Below are positions 8,661 to 16,860 of a stretch of 42,420 bases of DNA, piece after piece; position 1 is the stretch's first letter; each line of letters opens with the position of its first letter. The stretch is from Bradyrhizobium sp. Leo170 (GTDB lineage Bacteria; Pseudomonadota; Alphaproteobacteria; Rhizobiales; Xanthobacteraceae). The position numbers were made by a program, and so were the translations under genes. The stretch lies in assembly GCF_004296405.1 (NCBI RefSeq), contig NZ_PSRR01000029.1, forward strand, positions 1-42,420, written 5' to 3'. The notes beneath the pieces are model-generated. The model made no database searches and had not been told where the DNA came from. It saw nothing but the letters and a program-made list of their open reading frames with translations.

Positions 8661-8737
8661 GGCCGGCACGATCGTCGCGTCTTCCTGAATGAAACGGATT
8701 TTCTCTCCGGCGCTGCGGGCAGCCGGATAGCGTGTGT

Positions 8738-8752
8738 CAGCTTGACAAGCTG
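8738..8752. promoter_or_regulatory. Palindrome containing a TTGACA -35 box before the polyol transporter operon
   Basis: CAGCTTGACAAGCTG is a perfect 15-bp palindrome (7-bp arms). It contains TTGACA at 8742-8747, a consensus -35 hexamer; 17 bp further the -10 position reads GAACAT (3 of 6), overlapping operator site A. The weak -10 suggests an activated or tightly repressed promoter. Confidence 0.45.
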
Positions 8753-8763
8753 AAAGGTTGATG

Positions 8764-8777
8764 TGAACATACGCTCA
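8764..8777. promoter_or_regulatory. Candidate SorC operator, site A (TGAACATACGCTCA)
   Basis: Matches 12 of 14 positions of TGAGCATATGCTCA. Its centre is 19 bp, close to two helical turns, from the centre of site B, so two regulator dimers could bind the same face of the DNA as a tetramer, which is usual for SorC proteins. Confidence 0.65.
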
Positions 8778-8782
8778 ACGCG

Positions 8783-8796
8783 TGGGCATATGCTCA
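8783..8796. promoter_or_regulatory. Candidate SorC operator, site B (TGGGCATATGCTCA)
   Basis: Matches 13 of 14 positions of TGAGCATATGCTCA and lies 23 bp before the GTG start of the binding-protein gene, downstream of the candidate -10. The position is suited to repression. Confidence 0.65.
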
Positions 8797-8819
8797 AACG
8801 CGACTATGGGAGGTTTACC

Positions 8820-10133
8820 GTGAAAAACGTCCATGGCGCCCTTCTGGGCGCGGCCGCGCTCTTGCTTTCAACTCCCTCACTCGCCCAGACCGCCCTGACG
8901 ATTGCCACCGTCAACAACGGCGACATGATCCGCATGCAGGGATTGACGAGCGACTTCACCAGCAAAAATCCGGACATCACGGTCAAATGGGTGACGCTCG
9001 AGGAGAACGTGCTGCGCCAGCGCGTCACCACCGATATCGCGACCAAGGGCGGCCAGTTCGACGTCCTGACCATCGGCACCTATGAGGTGCCGATCTGGGC
9101 CAAGAAGAACTGGCTGGTGCCGCTCGACAAGCTCGGCGCCGACTACGACGTCGCCGATCTCTTGCCGAGGATCAAGGACGCGGTGTCCGTCTCCGGCAAG
9201 CTTTATGCGGCGCCGTTCTACGGCGAAAGCTCGATGACCATGTATCGGACCGACCTGTTCCAGAAGGCCGGGCTTACCATGCCGGAAAATCCGAGCTGGG
9301 ATTTCGTGATCAGTGCGGCCAAGAAGCTGACCGACAAGGAGGCTGGGGTCTACGGCATCTGCCTGCGTGGCAAGGCCGGCTGGGGTGAGAACATGGCGTT
9401 CCTCACCGCTATGGCCAATTCCTATGGTGCACGCTGGTTCGACGAGAAGTGGGTGCCGCAGTTCGACAAGCCCGAATGGAAGAAAACGCTGGCGACCTAT
9501 GTCGACCTGATGAAGGAGGCGGGCCCTCCCGGCGCCAGCTCGAATGGCTTCAACGAAAATCTGGCCCTGTTCAACGCTGGCAAATGCGCGATGTGGATCG
9601 ACGCAACAGTTGCGGCGTCGTTTGTGACCAATCCAAAGGACTCCACGGTCGCCGACAAGGTCGGCTTTGCGCTCGCGCCGAACACCGGGCTCGGCAAGAA
9701 CGCAAACTGGCTGTGGGCCTGGAACCTCGCGATTCCCGCAGGCTCCAAGAAGGTCGAGGCCGCCGAGAAATTCATCGCCTGGGCGACCGGCAAGGACTAC
9801 GCAAAACTGGTTGCGTCGAAGGAGGGCTGGGCCAACGTGCCGCCGGGTACGCGGACGTCGCTGTACCAGAACCCTGACTATCTGAAGGTCGCGCCGTTCG
9901 CCAAATTGACGCTGGCGTCGATCGATGCCGCCGATCCGAACAAACCGACGGTGCAGCCGGTGCCTTACGTTGGCGTGCAGTATGCGGCGATCCCGGAATT
10001 CCAGGGCATCGGCACTGCAGTCGGCCAGCAGTTCTCGGCGGCACTGTCCGGCTCGACCAGCGTGGACGCGGCGCTCTCGGCCGCGCAAGCGTCGACGGAG
10101 CGGGAAATGAAGCGTGCCGGTTACATCAAATAG
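8820..10133 (+). CDS. smoE: Polyol/sugar ABC transporter substrate-binding protein (SmoE/MtlE-like)
   Basis: A 437-residue extracellular binding protein of the family-1 (MalE-like) cluster. The GTG at 8820 is preferred because TGGGAGG at 8807-8813 is correctly spaced and the signal peptide then starts at residue 1 (KNVHGALLGAAALLLSTPSLAQT, cut near AQ). Further upstream starts would translate through the operators. Segments such as TKGGQFDVLTIGTYEVPIWAKK and the later WAWNLAIPAGSKKVEAAEKFI match the sorbitol/mannitol group. It captures a sugar alcohol in the periplasm for the two permeases and ATPase that follow. Symbol by family resemblance only; the true polyol is not proven. Confidence 0.88.
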   Translation: MKNVHGALLGAAALLLSTPSLAQTALTIATVNNGDMIRMQGLTSDFTSKNPDITVKWVTLEENVLRQRVTTDIATKGGQFDVLTIGTYEVPIWAKKNWLVPLDKLGADYDVADLLPRIKDAVSVSGKLYAAPFYGESSMTMYRTDLFQKAGLTMPENPSWDFVISAAKKLTDKEAGVYGICLRGKAGWGENMAFLTAMANSYGARWFDEKWVPQFDKPEWKKTLATYVDLMKEAGPPGASSNGFNENLALFNAGKCAMWIDATVAASFVTNPKDSTVADKVGFALAPNTGLGKNANWLWAWNLAIPAGSKKVEAAEKFIAWATGKDYAKLVASKEGWANVPPGTRTSLYQNPDYLKVAPFAKLTLASIDAADPNKPTVQPVPYVGVQYAAIPEFQGIGTAVGQQFSAALSGSTSVDAALSAAQASTEREMKRAGYIK

Positions 10134-10142
10134 GTGGCTCCC

Positions 10143-11105
10143 TTGGCTCACACTCCCGAGCTAAGCCCCTCGCAGCCATCCGGCAGCTTGCACCGGATGA
10201 CTGCGCCTGCTTTGCAGCCGACGGAAACGGGGACGGGGACCCGACAAACGCAACTGCTCGCGCGGATGCTGCTGACGCCAGCGGTCGCGCTGCTGTTCAT
10301 CTGGATGATCGTCCCCTTGGCGCTGACGATCTATTTCTCGCTGCTGCGTTACAATCTGCTCGATTCCGAATCCGCGCAGTTCGTCGGCTTTGAGAACTTT
10401 CGTTATTTCCTGACCGACCCGGCTTTTCTCGCTTCGCTGCAGAACACACTGGTTCTGGTCGGGTCCGTGCTTGGACTGACCATCCTGCTTGGGATTCCGC
10501 TCGCGCTGTTGCTCGACCAGCCGGTCATTGGCCGCAACATCGTGCGGCTGATGGTGATCGCGCCATTCTTCGTGATGCCAACGGTCAGCGCGCTGATCTG
10601 GAAGAACCTCCTGATGCATCCGGTTTCTGGCCTGTTCGCCTGGATCGCAAAGCTGTTCGGCGCGCCACCGATCGACTGGTTCAACGACATACCGCTATTC
10701 GCAATCATCCTGATCGTCTCCTGGCAATGGCTGCCGTTTGCAACGCTGATCCTTCTAACGGCGCTGCAATCCCTAGACGAAGAGCAGAAGGAGGCGGCGG
10801 AGATGGACGGCGCCGGCGCGCTGTCGACCTTCATCTACATCACGCTGCCGCATCTGGCACGACCGATCACTGTCGTGATCCTGATCGAGACGATTTTCCT
10901 TCTGACCGTGTTCGCCGAGATCTTCGTCACCACCGGCGGCGGGCCGGGATTGCAGACCACCAACATCGCCTTCCTGATCTATTCGCAGGCGCTGATCCAG
11001 TACGACGTCGGCGGTGCCTCCGCGGGCGGGTTGGTGGCGGTGGTCATCGCCAACATCGTGGCCTTCTTCCTGGTCAGGATCGTCGGCCGGAATTTGGAGG
11101 CCTGA
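10143..11105 (+). CDS. smoF: Polyol ABC transporter permease (SmoF/MtlF-like)
   Basis: An integral-membrane subunit with six hydrophobic segments and the EAA loop (EEQKEAAEMDGAGALSTFIYITLPHL), which docks to the ATPase. The start is uncertain: the frame opens with GTG at 10134 just after the binding-protein stop. TTG at 10143 has AGGTGG five bases upstream and is used here; ATG at 10197 would give 302 residues but lacks a ribosome site. Second transporter gene of the operon, directly followed (3 bp) by the partner permease. Confidence 0.88.
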   Translation: MAHTPELSPSQPSGSLHRMTAPALQPTETGTGTRQTQLLARMLLTPAVALLFIWMIVPLALTIYFSLLRYNLLDSESAQFVGFENFRYFLTDPAFLASLQNTLVLVGSVLGLTILLGIPLALLLDQPVIGRNIVRLMVIAPFFVMPTVSALIWKNLLMHPVSGLFAWIAKLFGAPPIDWFNDIPLFAIILIVSWQWLPFATLILLTALQSLDEEQKEAAEMDGAGALSTFIYITLPHLARPITVVILIETIFLLTVFAEIFVTTGGGPGLQTTNIAFLIYSQALIQYDVGGASAGGLVAVVIANIVAFFLVRIVGRNLEA

Positions 11106-11108
11106 CGC

Positions 11109-11939
11109 ATGGCGCGGATAGCAACAAGCAGGCATGTGGCGGTCTCGACCGTTGCGGCGTGGCTGGTCGGCTTCCTGATCTTCTTTCCGATCCTGTGGAT
11201 GGTGCTGGCGAGCTTCAAGACCGAGCTCGATGCCTTCGCCATACCGCCAAAATTCCTGTTCTTTCACTGGACCACCGAGAATTATGCCGCCGTGCAGGAG
11301 CGCAGCGACTATGTCCATCATGCGCTCAACTCCATCATCGTGGCAGGCGGCTCGACGCTGATCGCGCTGCTGATTGCGATTCCCGCTGCGTGGTCGATGG
11401 CGTTCTCGCCGACCAAACGCACCAAGGATGTGCTGCTCTGGATGCTGTCGACCAAGATGATGCCGCCGGTCGGCGTGCTGGTGCCGATCTACCTGATCTA
11501 CCGCGATTTCGGTTTGCTCGATACTTTGACTGGTCTCGTCTTCATCCTCTGCCTCGGCAATCTGCCGATCGTAATCTGGATGCTGTTTACCTATTTCAAG
11601 GAAATCCCGAAGGACATCCTCGAAGCCGCGCGCATGGACGGCGCAACGATCGGCCGGGAGCTCGTCTATGTGTTGACGCCCATGGCCGTCCCGGGGCTCG
11701 CATCAACGTTGCTCTTGAACTTTATCCTGGCCTGGAACGAGGCGTTCTGGACGTTGAATCTCTCGACGCTGGAGGCCGCGCCGCTGACCGTGTTCATCGC
11801 GTCCTATTCGAGTCCCGAAGGGCTGTTCTGGGCCAAGCTATCGGCCGCTTCCACGCTCGCCATCGCACCGATCCTGGTGCTCGGCTGGTTCAGCCAGCGC
11901 CAGCTCGTCCGCGGCCTGACTTTTGGCGCGGTCAAGTAA
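11109..11939 (+). CDS. smoG: Polyol ABC transporter permease (SmoG/MtlG-like)
   Basis: A 276-residue inner-membrane permease. The first helix (VAAWLVGFLIFFPILWMVLASF) is the typical opening of the MalG-like partner, and the EAA loop reads DILEAARMDGATIGRELVYVLTP. It pairs with the preceding permease to form the membrane channel. The start is three bases after the previous stop with GGAGG overlapping the end of that gene, indicating translational coupling. Confidence 0.9.
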   Translation: MARIATSRHVAVSTVAAWLVGFLIFFPILWMVLASFKTELDAFAIPPKFLFFHWTTENYAAVQERSDYVHHALNSIIVAGGSTLIALLIAIPAAWSMAFSPTKRTKDVLLWMLSTKMMPPVGVLVPIYLIYRDFGLLDTLTGLVFILCLGNLPIVIWMLFTYFKEIPKDILEAARMDGATIGRELVYVLTPMAVPGLASTLLLNFILAWNEAFWTLNLSTLEAAPLTVFIASYSSPEGLFWAKLSAASTLAIAPILVLGWFSQRQLVRGLTFGAVK

Positions 11940-11957
11940 AACGGAAAGGCTGGAGCC

Positions 11958-12962
11958 ATGGGTCAGATCACGCTTCAGAATGTCCAGAAATCGTTCGGGC
12001 CTGTTCACATCATCAAGGGCGCCGATCTGGATATCTCGGATGGTTCCTTCGTCGTTTTCGTCGGACCTTCCGGCTGCGGCAAGACCACTCTTCTCCGCCT
12101 GATCGCCGGGCTCGAGGACGTCAGCGGCGGCAATATCCTGATCGACGGCAAGAACGTCGTCGACGTCCCGCCCGCCAAGCGCGGCTTGTCGATGGTTTTT
12201 CAATCCTATGCTCTCTATCCGCATATGAGCGTGCGCGGCAACATCGCCTTCGGCTTGAAGATGGCGGGCCTGCCGAAAGCCGAGATCAGCCGGAAGGTGG
12301 AGGCCGCGGCAGCAACCCTTAATCTGACGCCGTATCTCGATAGGAAGCCGCGCGAATTGTCGGGCGGCCAGCGCCAGCGCGTTGCGATCGGGCGCGCCAT
12401 CGTCCGCGAGCCGAAAGCGTTTCTATTCGACGAGCCGCTGTCAAATCTCGACGCCGCGCTGCGCGTGCAGATGCGCCTGGAGGTCACGCGGCTACAGAAG
12501 CAGCTTGGCACGACGGCCATCTATGTCACGCACGACCAGGTCGAGGCGATGACAATGGCGGACAAGATTGTGGTGCTCAATGGCGGCAAGATCGAGCAAT
12601 ACGGGACGCCGCTCGAACTCTACGAAAAGCCGGCCAATCTGTTCGTCGCCGGCTTCATCGGCTCGCCGAAAATGAACTTCATCTCCGGCGAGGTCGCGGG
12701 CCGCCACGACGCGGCCACCATTGGCGTTCGCCCCGAGCACCTGAAAATCGCGCGCGACGGCGAGGGATGGCCGGGAAACATCATGGTCGCCGAGCATCTC
12801 GGCAGCGACACCTTTCTCTATGTCGACGCTGGCGCAATTGGACCACTCACTGCGCGCCACGTTGGCGAGCTCGATTTGAGCGCCGGCGATCGCGTCCTGC
12901 TGTCGCCGGATCCCGGCCGCCTGCATCGGTTCGATGAAACCGGAAAATCGCTGCGGGCTTAA
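11958..12962 (+). CDS. smoK: Polyol ABC transporter ATP-binding protein (SmoK/MtlK/UgpC type)
   Basis: A 334-residue ATPase: Walker [10 protein letters not shown] at residues 36-44, Q-loop [10 protein letters not shown], signature LSGGQRQRV near 133-141, Walker [13 protein letters not shown]-loop YVTHDQ, then a MalK-type C-terminal beta domain. It energises the importer formed by the two preceding permeases. A GGAAAGG-like ribosome site lies in the 18-bp gap. All catalytic elements are present and the length is ordinary for the family. Confidence 0.93.
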   Translation: MGQITLQNVQKSFGPVHIIKGADLDISDGSFVVFVGPSGCGKTTLLRLIAGLEDVSGGNILIDGKNVVDVPPAKRGLSMVFQSYALYPHMSVRGNIAFGLKMAGLPKAEISRKVEAAAATLNLTPYLDRKPRELSGGQRQRVAIGRAIVREPKAFLFDEPLSNLDAALRVQMRLEVTRLQKQLGTTAIYVTHDQVEAMTMADKIVVLNGGKIEQYGTPLELYEKPANLFVAGFIGSPKMNFISGEVAGRHDAATIGVRPEHLKIARDGEGWPGNIMVAEHLGSDTFLYVDAGAIGPLTARHVGELDLSAGDRVLLSPDPGRLHRFDETGKSLRA

Positions 12963-12975
12963 CAGGAAGATCAGG

Positions 12976-13749
12976 ATGTATCTGGAAAAATTCAAACTAC
13001 CCGGCAAGACCGCGGTCGTAACCGGGGGCGGGCAGGGGATTGGCCTCGCCTGTGCTGAGGCGCTGGCGGAGGCCGGCGCGAGGGTCGTGATTGCCGATCG
13101 CGACGCGGCGGTCGCCGACGAAGCGCGCGCCCATCTGAGCGGGAAGGGCTATCAGGCCGAGGTCGCGATCGTGGACGTGACGGATTCACGGCGCGTCACC
13201 GAGGTTGCCGACGAACTCGTCGTCCGCTACGGCCGGGTCGATGTCCTCGTCAACAATGCCGGCATCGCGCGCAGCGAGACTCCGGCCGAAACCGTGACCG
13301 ACGAACACTGGCTGAACGTCATCGACGTCAATCTCAACGGCACCTTCTGGTGCTGCCGCGCCTTCGGCAAGCACATGCTTCAGGCGCGGACGGGCAATAT
13401 CGTCAATATCGGTTCGATGTCCGGCTTCATCGTCAATAAGCCGCAGGAGCAGTGCTACTACAACGCCTCGAAGGCTGCGGTGCACCATCTGACCAAATCG
13501 CTCGCAGCCGAATGGGGCGCGCGCGGCGTGCGCGTCAACGCGGTGGCGCCGACCTATATCGAGACGCCCCTGAACGCATTCGTGAAGGGCAATCCCCGCA
13601 TGTACGACGCCTGGATCGGCGGCACCCCGATGGCGCGGATGGGGCAGGTGGAGGAGATTGCCTCGGTGGTCCTGTTCCTGTCATCGGAAGCGGCCAGCCT
13701 CATGACGGGAAGCATCGTTCTTGTCGATGGTGGCTATACTTGCTGGTAA
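12976..13749 (+). CDS. SDR-family polyol dehydrogenase
   Basis: A 257-residue short-chain dehydrogenase. The cofactor motif TGGGQGIG is at residues 16-23, the aspartate after the second strand (IADRD) predicts NAD over NADP, NNAG and the catalytic S...YxxxK (YYNASK, about residues 157-162) are intact, and it ends VDGGYTCW. In the Smo-type context it probably oxidises the imported sugar alcohol to a ketose. Because an FGGY pentulose kinase gene follows, a pentitol such as ribitol or an arabinitol is as likely as sorbitol. ATG at 12976 has AGG-rich upstream sequence; the frame opens earlier inside smoK. Confidence 0.88.
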   Translation: MYLEKFKLPGKTAVVTGGGQGIGLACAEALAEAGARVVIADRDAAVADEARAHLSGKGYQAEVAIVDVTDSRRVTEVADELVVRYGRVDVLVNNAGIARSETPAETVTDEHWLNVIDVNLNGTFWCCRAFGKHMLQARTGNIVNIGSMSGFIVNKPQEQCYYNASKAAVHHLTKSLAAEWGARGVRVNAVAPTYIETPLNAFVKGNPRMYDAWIGGTPMARMGQVEEIASVVLFLSSEAASLMTGSIVLVDGGYTCW

Positions 13750-13777
13750 GCTTGCGTCAAAACTGACGGGAGCGAAC

Positions 13778-15445
13778 ATGCGGCAAGCCTTCATCGGCAT
13801 CGACGTCGGAACCTCCAGCGCGCGCGCGGGCGTCTTCGACGAAAACGGAGCCCTGCTCGCAACTGCAAAACAGCCGATCGCGGTCTGGCATGAGGCAGGT
13901 GACATTGTCGAGCAGTCGTCGTCGGATATCTGGGCGGCTAGCGTTTCTGCTGTCCGCAGCGCGATGGCGGAGGCCGCGATATCACCGGAGTTCGTGAAGG
14001 GCATCGGGTTCGATGCGACTTGCTCGCTGGTCGCGCTCGATCGGCATGGCGAGCCGTTGACGGTGAGTACGTCAGGCGACAAGCAGCGCAACGTTATCGT
14101 CTGGATGGATCATCGCGCGATCGAGGAAGCGCGGCTGATCAACGACACGCAGGATGAGGTGTTGCGCTATGTTGGCGGCTCCATCTCGCCCGAGATGGAG
14201 ATGCCGAAGCTGCTCTGGCTGAAGCGGCACTTGCGCGACAGTTTTGATCGCGCCGGGCATTTCTTCGACCTGGCCGACTTCCTCTCGTGGCGCGCGACGG
14301 GATCGCTCGCGCGCTCGACCTGCACGGTGACCTGCAAGTGGAACTACCTCGCGCATGAAGGGCGTTGGAGCGCGCCATATTTTCAGCGCGTGGGCTTGAA
14401 TGAATTTGTCGCGGACGAATACCGCAGGATCGGCACCGAGATCGTCGCGCCGGGAACGCCGCTGGGGTTTGGCCTGACGGAACAGGCGGCGCGGGATTTC
14501 GGGTTGAGACCGGGGACGCCGGTCGGCGCCTCGCTGATCGATGCACACGCCGGCGGCCTCGGCGCGATCGGCGGTCGGGACGCATCGGGCGCTGAGGTCG
14601 ATGTCTGCAATCGCCTCGCCTACATCATGGGGACCTCCGCCTGCATCATGGCGACAACGGTCGACCCCTGCTTCGTGCCCGGCGTCTGGGGGCCCTATTA
14701 CTCCGGCATGGTGCCCGGCTTTTGGCTCAACGAAGGCGGGCAATCGGCGGCAGGTGCTGCGATCGATTATTTGATCCGCTCCCATCCGGCCCACGCCGAG
14801 GCGAGCGACGCGGCAAGGCGCAACGGCGTGGAGATCATCCAGGTCCTCGAGGAGCGGATCATGGCCCGTGCGGGGCAGGCGAGCAGGGCGGCGCTGCTGG
14901 CGCGCGACGTTCATGTGCTGCCGGAATTCCTCGGCAACCGCTCGCCCTATGCCGATCCCGACACGCGCGCCGTCATTGCCGGCCTCGATCTCGATACGGA
15001 TATCTGCGCGATGGAGCGTCTGTTCGTGGCGGGATTGTGCGGGCTCGCCTATGGCCTCGCCGACGTCATCGATGCCTTCAGGGCGCAGGGGGTCAACAGC
15101 AAGCTGATCGTCATGGGCGGCGGCGCAGGAAGGAGCCCGCTGGTGCGGCAGATCATGGCGGATACGACCGGCCTCACGGTGGCGCTGCCGCAAACGGCGG
15201 AGCCGGTCCTGCTCGGGGCGGCCATGCTCGGCGCCGTCGCCGCTGGCGCCTATGCCTCACTCGGCGAGACCATGGCCGCGATGTCGGCGCTCGGTCGCCT
15301 GACCGAGCCGGCCGCGCCAGGCATGGAAGAATTCCACCGCCGAAAGCGGGAGGTGTACAGGTTGCTGCGCGGACTTGATCGCGGAAGCCGTGACGCGATG
15401 CGCGGTTTTGTAATCAACGGCAACCAGAGCGTCGGTTCTGATTGA
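13778..15445 (+). CDS. FGGY-family carbohydrate kinase, D-ribulokinase-like
   Basis: A 555-residue sugar kinase. The N-terminal phosphate loop FIGIDVGTSSARAGVFDENG, WMDHRAIEEA, SLIDAHAGGLGAIGG with the catalytic-base aspartate region, GTSACIMA and the C-terminal MGGGAGRSPLVRQIM mark the FGGY family; length and WMDHR fit the D-ribulokinase (YpCarbK-like) branch better than xylulokinases. It would phosphorylate the ketopentose made by the preceding dehydrogenase. Start at 13778 follows ACGGGAG. Its stop codon lies inside a perfect 20-bp inverted repeat, so transcription probably ends or is attenuated here. Confidence 0.87.
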   Translation: MRQAFIGIDVGTSSARAGVFDENGALLATAKQPIAVWHEAGDIVEQSSSDIWAASVSAVRSAMAEAAISPEFVKGIGFDATCSLVALDRHGEPLTVSTSGDKQRNVIVWMDHRAIEEARLINDTQDEVLRYVGGSISPEMEMPKLLWLKRHLRDSFDRAGHFFDLADFLSWRATGSLARSTCTVTCKWNYLAHEGRWSAPYFQRVGLNEFVADEYRRIGTEIVAPGTPLGFGLTEQAARDFGLRPGTPVGASLIDAHAGGLGAIGGRDASGAEVDVCNRLAYIMGTSACIMATTVDPCFVPGVWGPYYSGMVPGFWLNEGGQSAAGAAIDYLIRSHPAHAEASDAARRNGVEIIQVLEERIMARAGQASRAALLARDVHVLPEFLGNRSPYADPDTRAVIAGLDLDTDICAMERLFVAGLCGLAYGLADVIDAFRAQGVNSKLIVMGGGAGRSPLVRQIMADTTGLTVALPQTAEPVLLGAAMLGAVAAGAYASLGETMAAMSALGRLTEPAAPGMEEFHRRKREVYRLLRGLDRGSRDAMRGFVINGNQSVGSD

Positions 15446-15464
15446 ATCAGAACCGACGCTCTGG
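15424..15464 (+). terminator. Perfect 20-bp inverted repeat overlapping the kinase stop, probable terminator
   Basis: Arms 15424-15443 and 15445-15464 are exact reverse complements around a single base at 15444, and the kinase stop codon (15443-15445) is in the centre. T-rich ATTCTTGTTTTG follows. It looks like an intrinsic terminator and forms one end of the repeat element described separately. Confidence 0.65.
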
Positions 15465-15520
15465 ATTCTTGTTTTGACACGTTTTCTTCACGCGAACCGG
15501 TGTCCACTTCGCTCGAAAAC
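15424..15520. repeat. Bradyrhizobium-type intergenic palindromic repeat
   Basis: Two adjacent foldable units: the perfect palindrome at 15424-15464 and a nested hairpin whose outer arms are GTTTTC (15481-15486) and GAAAAC (15515-15520) and inner arms GCGAA (15492-15496) and TTCGC (15508-15512). From memory this text recurs between genes in Bradyrhizobium and Rhodopseudomonas-like genomes; copy number was not checked. It sits between the two kinase genes and may stabilise or terminate mRNA. Confidence 0.6.
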
Positions 15521-15545
15521 GCTCTAATCTCGGAGGTCGCGAACT

Positions 15546-16481
15546 ATGCTGCTGAGCTGTGGCGATGCGCTGATCGACTTCGTGCCCGTTGCGGCCGCGG
15601 ACGGGCGCGAGGCAGTGCGACCAGCAGTGGGAGGCTCTTGTCTCAACGTCGCGGTCGGACTGGCGCGGCTTGGTGCGCCGACCGGCTTTGTCGGTGGCGT
15701 CTCGACCGACCTGTTCGGCCGCATGATCGCCGACCACGCCGTGGCGTCCGGCGTCGACCTTCGCTATGCCACCCGCAGCGACCGCCAGACCACGCTCGCT
15801 TTCGTCCGAATGGTCGCAGGCGAGTCGCAATATGCGTTTTATGACGCGGAGACGGCCACGCGGGAATGGACCTATTCGCGCGGAAAAATTCCGTTCGAGA
15901 CGATCGAGGCCGTCCACATCGGCTCAACGACGCTGGTCAACGAGAGGGGAGCCGCGGAAACCGCCGCGATGGTCGCCGATGCCAAATCATCGACGACGAT
16001 CTCGTTCGACCCGAACTGCAGGCCCAATCTGGTCAAGGACAAGACAGCCTATCTCGCGCGCATGGACAGGTTTGTCGACAGCGCGGACATCGTTCGCATG
16101 TCGGACGTAGACTTCGACTATCTCTACGGGAAAGAGGCTTACGCCGCGAAGGCGGAAGGGTTCCTGGCTGGAGGCGGCAGCCTGTATGTCATCACGCGCG
16201 GAATGAAGGGAGTCCAGGCCTGGCATTCAGCGGCGGGGGCCATCGAAGTCGGGTCACCGGCGGTCACGGTTGTGGACACGATCGGTGCCGGCGATAGCTT
16301 TCAGGCCGCGCTGCTGTTCGCTCTGCATAAGCAGGGCAGGCTCGGCAGGAGCGGTCTGAAGGACACCAACGCCAACGAGCTTTGCTGCGCGCTATCATTT
16401 GCGTGCAGTTGTGCTGCGCTGACCTGCACGCGGGTTGGGGCAGATCCGCCCCGCAGCAACGAAGTTGCTTGGAAGTGTTAG
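15546..16481 (+). CDS. PfkB-family carbohydrate kinase, fructokinase-like
   Basis: A 311-residue ribokinase-fold kinase. It opens with LLSCGDALIDFVP, has the substrate motif GGSCLNVAVGLARLG and the catalytic DTIGAGDSFQAALLFAL near the end. It phosphorylates a ketose, most likely fructose from sorbitol or mannitol. GGAGG at 15532-15536 precedes the ATG. It is separated from the FGGY kinase by the palindromic repeat but is probably part of the same functional module. Having both a hexose-type and a pentulose-type kinase suggests the importer accepts more than one polyol. The C-terminal 30 residues are unusually cysteine-rich but within normal length. Confidence 0.88.
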   Translation: MLLSCGDALIDFVPVAAADGREAVRPAVGGSCLNVAVGLARLGAPTGFVGGVSTDLFGRMIADHAVASGVDLRYATRSDRQTTLAFVRMVAGESQYAFYDAETATREWTYSRGKIPFETIEAVHIGSTTLVNERGAAETAAMVADAKSSTTISFDPNCRPNLVKDKTAYLARMDRFVDSADIVRMSDVDFDYLYGKEAYAAKAEGFLAGGGSLYVITRGMKGVQAWHSAAGAIEVGSPAVTVVDTIGAGDSFQAALLFALHKQGRLGRSGLKDTNANELCCALSFACSCAALTCTRVGADPPRSNEVAWKC

Positions 16482-16567
16482 AGGCATTGGTCGCCGCGAC
16501 GCTCGACTATTCTTCGCGGTGAAGGCGGAAAAATACGCGCAGCCAATAATCGACGTTACGCTGATAG

Positions 16568-16852
16568 TGCGCCGTCTACGACGGCGCCGCCGCGTGCCTC
16601 GTTGCCGATTTCAATGACGCCGACGGCCGGGCCGAGCCGGGAGACCCGGGGGACCTCTCGGTCAACCGGAAGTTTCGCGAGCTCAATAACGTCATGCGTC
16701 AACCGACCGGCCGGCAATGGAAATCAGCGCTGATGCAGATCCGCCGCGATACGGGCGAGGTCACGACCGACTTCGAATATGACGATGCATCGCGCTGGAA
16801 AGTGACCCCTCTCAACCTCGACACCATGCCGCAGCAGTTGCGACCGCGGTAG
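16568..16852 (+). pseudogene. Remnant ORF of an unrecognised protein (no start codon)
   Basis: An open frame of about 94 codons bounded upstream by TGA-TAG (16562-16567), with no ribosome site and no start before an internal ATG at 16694. The translation is compositionally protein-like, with QWKSALMQIRRDTGEVTTDFEYDD and a C-terminal LNLDTMPQQLRPR, faintly like the small YezG/DUF600-type immunity proteins, though I cannot confirm this. It probably is the 3' end of a decayed gene. The intergenic stretch 16482-16567 before it holds nothing recognisable. Confidence 0.35.
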
Positions 16853-16860
16853 CACCGGCA

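Noticed and set aside
10727..12322. 531-codon forward open frame across the polyol permease and ATPase genes
   Set aside because: It is an out-of-frame shadow of three well-supported genes, rich in Arg/Asp/Ala as expected from GC-biased third positions, with no recognisable domain.
15477..15545. Possible separate promoter for the fructokinase gene (TTGACA-like TTTGAC near 15473)
   Set aside because: The bases belong to the dispersed palindromic repeat and no matching -10 box lies at a suitable distance.
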